Below the pieces are notes generated by a model. That model was not told the origin of the DNA, did not search any database, and was given only the letters and a program-made list of their open reading frames with translations. From contig JACCYS010000179.1 of the NCBI GenBank assembly GCA_013696365.1, positions 1-23,545 on the forward strand: DNA of 23,545 nucleotides, written 5' to 3'. The DNA is from Nocardioidaceae bacterium (GTDB taxonomy: Bacteria > Actinomycetota > Actinomycetes > Propionibacteriales > Nocardioidaceae). Every line of letters starts with the position of its first letter. The first letter of the stretch is position 1. Both the position numbers and the translations under genes were made by a program. Shown in pieces: positions 21,246 through 23,545 of the stretch.

Positions 21246-22595
21246 ATGAGACGTCGCATCGCCATCGTGATGATCATGGGGCTCGGCCTCAGCGCAGTCG
21301 GCCCGACGGCCTACGCCCATGACGACGGCAAGGGCAACTCCCATCCGCCGTCATTGGCAGCCCAGGCGCATGAGTTCGCCAACGTCAACGCGGCCAAATC
21401 GAACGCCGGCAGCAACGCGCCAAAGAGCTTCGCCCCCTGCATCCGCGGCATGGCCGCCAAGACATTCCCCTGCGACCGCGTCGACATGATGAGCCACTTG
21501 ACGCTCAATGACCTCGGACTCAGGTTCGCCAACGACATCTGGGGTTGGACCGACCCCCGGACGGGCGCCGAGTACGCCATCATCGGGGGAATCGAAGGCA
21601 CGGTCTTCGTCGACATCAGCGACCCGAAGCGGCCAGATGTGGTCGGTACGCTGCCCACCCACTCGACCGAGGGCGGGCAGTTCTGGCGGGACATCAAGAT
21701 CTACGACGACCACGCGTTCATTGTCTCCGAGCACGATGACCACGGCATGCAGGTCTTCGACCTGACGCGGCTGCGTGGTGCCAATGGAACGCCAGCCACG
21801 TTCGCCGAGACCGCGCACTACGCCGGCGTCGGCGGCTCGCACAACGTGAACATCAACGTCGACACCGGGTTCGCCTACATCGTTGGCTCCGACGAATGCG
21901 ACGGCGGACTGCATATGGTCGACGTGCACGACCCGACCGACCCGACGGTCGCCGGCTGCTCGGCCGAGAATGGCTACGTCCACGACACCCAGTGCGAGAT
22001 CTACACCGGGCCGGACACCGATCACCAGGGCCGGGAGATCTGCTTCAACTCCGCCGCCACGTTCAACGATTTCAGCCCCGAAGGCATCATCAACACCGTC
22101 GGAATCGTGGACGTGACCGACAAGAGCGCCCCCGTGCTGCTGTCCAGCTTCGAGTACCCGCTGGACGGCTACAGCCACCAGGGTTGGCTCACCCCAGACC
22201 AGGAGTACTTCCTGCACAACGACGAGCTGGACGAGATCTTTTACCAAATCCCGACCACCACCCGGATCTTCGATGTGCGCGACCTCGACAATCCCACCCT
22301 CACGGCGACGACCGACAATGGTGAGAGCTCGATCGGTCACAACCTCTACACCGAGGGAGACCGCGCCTATGCGTCGAACTACACGACCGGGCTGCGCATC
22401 TTTGACACCGCGGGTGTCGGTGCCGGTGAACTGCCCGAGGTGGGCTACTTCGACGTCTACCCCGAGAACGACAACGCAACCTTCGAGGGTGGCACCTGGA
22501 GCAACTACCCGTACTACGACCAGCGGGTGGTCGCTGTCAGCAGCATCGACCGCGGGCTGTTCGTGCTGAAGCCGCGCGGCAACACCGGCTCCTAG
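21246..22595 (+). CDS. Secreted LVIVD-repeat / choice-of-anchor-B type beta-propeller protein, stop codon at IS junction
   Basis: A 449-residue exported protein. The signal peptide is residues 1-24 (MRRR, hydrophobic core, AYA before HDDGKG). The mature part has LVIVD-like repeats predicting a beta-propeller: TVFVDISDPKRPDVVG (119-134), MQVFDLTRL (168-176), LHMVDVHDPTDPTVAG (222-237), VGIVDVTDKSAPVLL (285-299) and TTRIFDVRDLDNPTLTA (338-354). The long central part, with SHNVNINVDTGFAYIVGS and CDGGLHMVDV, resembles the choice-of-anchor B family. Six cysteines (65, 76, 218, 238, 250, 266) could form disulfides outside the cell. No sortase or membrane anchor is present. ATG 21246 has GGAGGAAGG seven bases upstream. 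The TAG stop (22593-22595) is the first three bases of the IS5-type element, so the native C terminus may have been longer. Function unknown. Confidence 0.85.
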   Translation: MRRRIAIVMIMGLGLSAVGPTAYAHDDGKGNSHPPSLAAQAHEFANVNAAKSNAGSNAPKSFAPCIRGMAAKTFPCDRVDMMSHLTLNDLGLRFANDIWGWTDPRTGAEYAIIGGIEGTVFVDISDPKRPDVVGTLPTHSTEGGQFWRDIKIYDDHAFIVSEHDDHGMQVFDLTRLRGANGTPATFAETAHYAGVGGSHNVNINVDTGFAYIVGSDECDGGLHMVDVHDPTDPTVAGCSAENGYVHDTQCEIYTGPDTDHQGREICFNSAATFNDFSPEGIINTVGIVDVTDKSAPVLLSSFEYPLDGYSHQGWLTPDQEYFLHNDELDEIFYQIPTTTRIFDVRDLDNPTLTATTDNGESSIGHNLYTEGDRAYASNYTTGLRIFDTAGVGAGELPEVGYFDVYPENDNATFEGGTWSNYPYYDQRVVAVSSIDRGLFVLKPRGNTGS

Positions 22596-22608
22596 GCCGT
22601 GTTGGTAA
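22593..22608 (+). repeat. Left terminal inverted repeat of the IS
   Basis: TAGGCCGTGTTGGTAA matches the inverted right end at 15 of 16 positions (C against G at the fifth base). Its first three bases are the stop codon of the upstream gene. Confidence 0.85.
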
Positions 22609-22614
22609 AGGTGT

Positions 22615-23494
22615 TCATCGTGGCCACAGGAGTGCCGCGGCGAGGGTGAGTCCGGCGAGGTAGGAGCGGGCTGTCTTGTCGCTTCGGGTGGCGATTCCGC
22701 GCCATTGCTTGAGTCGGTTGAAGCAGCGCTCGACCACGTTGCGGCCCTTGTATGCCTCGGCGTCGAAGCTGCGGGGCCTGCCGCCGGCTGAGCCGCGCCG
22801 CAGGCGTCCGGCCTTTTGGTCGTCGCGTTCGGGGATGGTGACCTTGGTGCCTCGCTCGGTCAGGAACCGGCGGTTGGTCGCCGAGGTGTAGGCCTTGTCG
22901 GCAAGGACCCGATCTGGCCTGCTGCGAGGCCGACCGGGACGGCCGTCTTTGACGCTGATGGCCTCCAGCACGGTGGTGAAGAAGGACGTATCGGCGGCGT
23001 TCCCGCCGGTGAGAACCAGACCCAGCGGCCGGCCCTTGCCGTCGGTTGCGAGATGGATCTTGCAGGTCATCCCGCCTCTGGAGCGGCCGATCGCGTGGTC
23101 AGGCGGCTCCGGATCGCCGAGATTCCTGTAGTTCGATCCTGCCCCCTGTGTCGCGCGGCAGAGTCCCGCCGTGCTGGTGCACCCGAGTGATCGTGGAGTC
23201 CACCGACACCGTCCAGTCGATCTCGCCGGCCGCCGCCGAGGAGCTCTGCACCCTGGCCAGCACCCGTGCCCAGGTCCCGTCCGCGGACCAGTCGGAGAAC
23301 CGCTGGTAGATCGAGTTCCAATGCCCGAACCGCTCGGGCACATCACGCCACGGAGCGCCCGTCCGGAACCGCCAGGCGATCCCCTCCACCGTCGACCGCA
23401 TGTCCATCATCGGCCGGCCACGACCCTTCGACCGCGGGAACAGCGGCTCGAGAACCGCCCACGTCTCATCCGGAATCTCTTGCCTCATCACCAT
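22615..23494 (-). CDS. IS5-family transposase split over two frames (OrfA 23494-23099, OrfB to 22615)
   Basis: DDE transposase in two overlapping frames. OrfA (131 codons from ATG 23494; a second ATG is at 23488) has the N-terminal helical DUF4096-type domain (IPDETWAVLEPLFP, FRTGAPWRDVPERFGHWNSIYQRF) and the first catalytic Asp in VSVDST (D99, codon 23200-23198), and stops at 23099. OrfB continues with PPDHAIGRSRGGMTCKIHL, the second Asp in VLADKAYTS (codon 22899-22897) and the Glu in NVVERCFNRLKQWR (codon 22731-22729), and stops at 22615. Joining them needs a net +1 (or -2) shift, most simply at the G5 run read from 23146 to 23142, giving about 290 residues. Programmed slippage is common in this group, so I favour a working element. 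A simple frameshift mutation is possible. Confidence 0.85.
23142..23146 (-). other. G5 run at the OrfA/OrfB frame change
   Basis: On the coding strand the sequence reads ACACAGGGGGCAGG. The five G lie where recognisable OrfA sequence (LPRDTGG) gives way to recognisable OrfB sequence (SNYRNLGDPEPPDHAIG). It is a likely slippage site, or a length-error site if the element is dead. Confidence 0.5.
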
Positions 23495-23529
23495 GCGTCA
23501 AGACTGGCCGAACAGCCTCCCCAGATCGA

Positions 23530-23545
23530 TTACCAACACGCCCTA
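23530..23545 (-). repeat. Right terminal inverted repeat of the IS
   Basis: Read on the minus strand from the last base of the window: TAGGGCGTGTTGGTAA, 15 of 16 identical to the left end. The window ends exactly at its outer base. Confidence 0.85.

Larger units (their letters stand above)
22593..23545 (-). mobile_element. IS5-family (IS427-like) insertion sequence, apparently complete
   Basis: About 953 bp bounded by near-perfect terminal inverted repeats: TAGGCCGTGTTGGTAA at the left and, read inward from the right end, TAGGGCGTGTTGGTAA. It carries one transposase region in two frames on the minus strand. Length, repeats starting with a TAG-like end and two-frame coding fit the IS427-like group of the IS5 family, which targets short TA-containing sites. 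A target duplication cannot be checked because the window stops at the right repeat. The left end abuts the final coding triplets of the secreted-protein gene. Confidence 0.88.

Noticed and set aside
22676..23309. Plus-strand frames inside the IS
   Set aside because: They are antisense to the transposase and show no family features.
1..23545. Defence island, CRISPR array, toxin-antitoxin, prophage, secondary-metabolite cluster, tRNA or rRNA genes
   Set aside because: None is supported; apart from one IS element the window is conserved core genome.

Overview
This window is a high-GC chromosomal segment from an actinobacterium. I infer this from the very GC-rich third codon positions, the frequent GTG starts and stop/start overlaps, a helicase-dead type PriA, a DUF1844 gene beside infC, and the gene orders metK-priA-def-fmt-rsmB-rpe-rib and infC-rpmI-rplT-methyltransferase-kinase-pheS-pheT. 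I cannot place it below class level. Almost all of it is conserved core genome. I see no tRNA, rRNA, CRISPR array, prophage or defence island.

Layout on the + strand: (1) 6-6904 holds metK (SAM synthesis), priA (replication restart), def and fmt (N-formyl-methionine processing), rsmB (16S rRNA m5C methylation) and rpe. Many junctions are tight, including a 4-nt GTGA overlap at fmt/rsmB. (2) 6905-10274 is an FMN-riboswitch-controlled riboflavin operon, ribE-ribM-ribBA-ribH. It combines synthesis with a PnuC-type riboflavin importer and has no ribD. (3) 10334-11947 holds hisE, hisG and a small membrane PH-domain gene coupled to hisG. (4) 11940-12788 holds two minus-strand genes, a DUF1844 protein and a small membrane protein. 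(5) 12789-13158 is a leader with five successive hairpins, the last a textbook intrinsic terminator, ahead of infC (ATT start), rpmI and rplT. (6) 14569-21032 holds a SpoU-type RNA methyltransferase, an orphan PAS histidine kinase, pheS, pheT and a short-chain dehydrogenase whose GTG overlaps the pheT stop.

(7) 21246-22595 encodes a secreted LVIVD/choice-of-anchor-B type protein with its own promoter region. Its TAG stop codon lies on the first three bases of an IS5-family insertion sequence (22593-23545). The element has 16-bp terminal inverted repeats (15/16 identical) and a two-frame transposase on the minus strand. The window ends on the outer base of the element's right repeat, so what lies beyond is unknown.

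The genes mostly serve one-carbon and methionine metabolism, translation initiation and fidelity, flavin supply and histidine entry. The less ordinary signals are regulatory: a possible mutually exclusive pairing switch behind the FMN riboswitch, the infC leader attenuator, apparently leaderless starts for rpe and perhaps priA, a C-rich possible Rho-loading tract plus a 10-bp inverted repeat before the secreted-protein gene, and the IS junction at its stop codon.
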